Shown piece by piece: positions 47,770 to 47,790 of a stretch of DNA of 47,790 bases. Origin of the DNA: an uncultured Bacilli bacterium (GTDB lineage: Bacteria; Bacillota_I; Bacilli_A; RF39; UBA660); NCBI GenBank assembly GCA_947589195.1, contig CANPZX010000003.1, positions 1-47,790 of the forward strand. The letters are read 5' to 3'. Under the pieces are notes generated by a model. That model ran no database searches. It saw nothing but the letters and a program-made list of their open reading frames with translations, and had not been told where the DNA came from. Within the stretch, counting starts at the first letter, position 1. Every line of letters begins with the position of its first letter. The translations under genes and the position numbers were made by a program.

Positions 47770-47790
47770 TTGAGTGTTGTAAAAGGAAAA
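47770..47790 (+). CDS. Start of a downstream ORF (MSVVKGK...), truncated by window; possible DGR accessory gene
   Basis: TTG start with upstream RBS taaggtgatg; runs open to window end. Confidence 0.4.

Noticed and set aside
1-47790. DGR reverse transcriptase or template repeat inside the window
   Set aside because: No ORF shows RT motifs (YxDD box), and I found no third copy of the VR 3' block gtgtccgtccccgcttcc on either strand by eye; the core is assumed to be outside.
1-47790. CRISPR array or cas genes
   Set aside because: No regularly spaced repeats or Cas-like proteins seen; repeats found are inverted pairs or paralogous genes.

Overview
AT-rich Firmicutes (Bacilli/Mollicutes-like) chromosomal window. 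A choloylglycine/bile-salt hydrolase gene suggests a gut or animal-associated host (inference). Housekeeping content includes rpsF-ssb-rpsR, rplI, dnaB, walJ/yycJ-like, rlmH, ung, dus, copZ-copA, several M23/SleB cell-wall hydrolases and four tRNAs (Asn, Trp, His, Pro). The main find is a set of diversity-generating-retroelement (DGR) target genes. Two paralogous surface-protein genes sit at the two ends of the window. Their last ~104 bp differ at 18 positions in 11 codons, every one at codon position 1 or 2 and none at position 3, and the 32 bp at the 3' end are identical. This is the adenine-mutagenesis signature of DGR variable regions. A third candidate target at 8612-10597 has an FGE-sulfatase/C-type-lectin-like C-terminus. 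Both paralogs also carry a G10 homopolymer in the N-terminal membrane segment. It puts the upstream start out of frame, which suggests phase variation layered on DGR diversification. The right edge begins a new ORF (MSVVKGK...) that may be the accessory gene of the DGR core. No reverse transcriptase or template repeat lies in the window. Other notable items: a complete three-recombinase (RIT-like) transposon with 86-bp near-perfect inverted repeats interrupting an AlbA_2/RecG-like gene; a 132-bp MITE; a compact PolC-like polymerase operon; an orphan antisense structured RNA; a long palindrome; and a PadR gene that seems to start at AUA.
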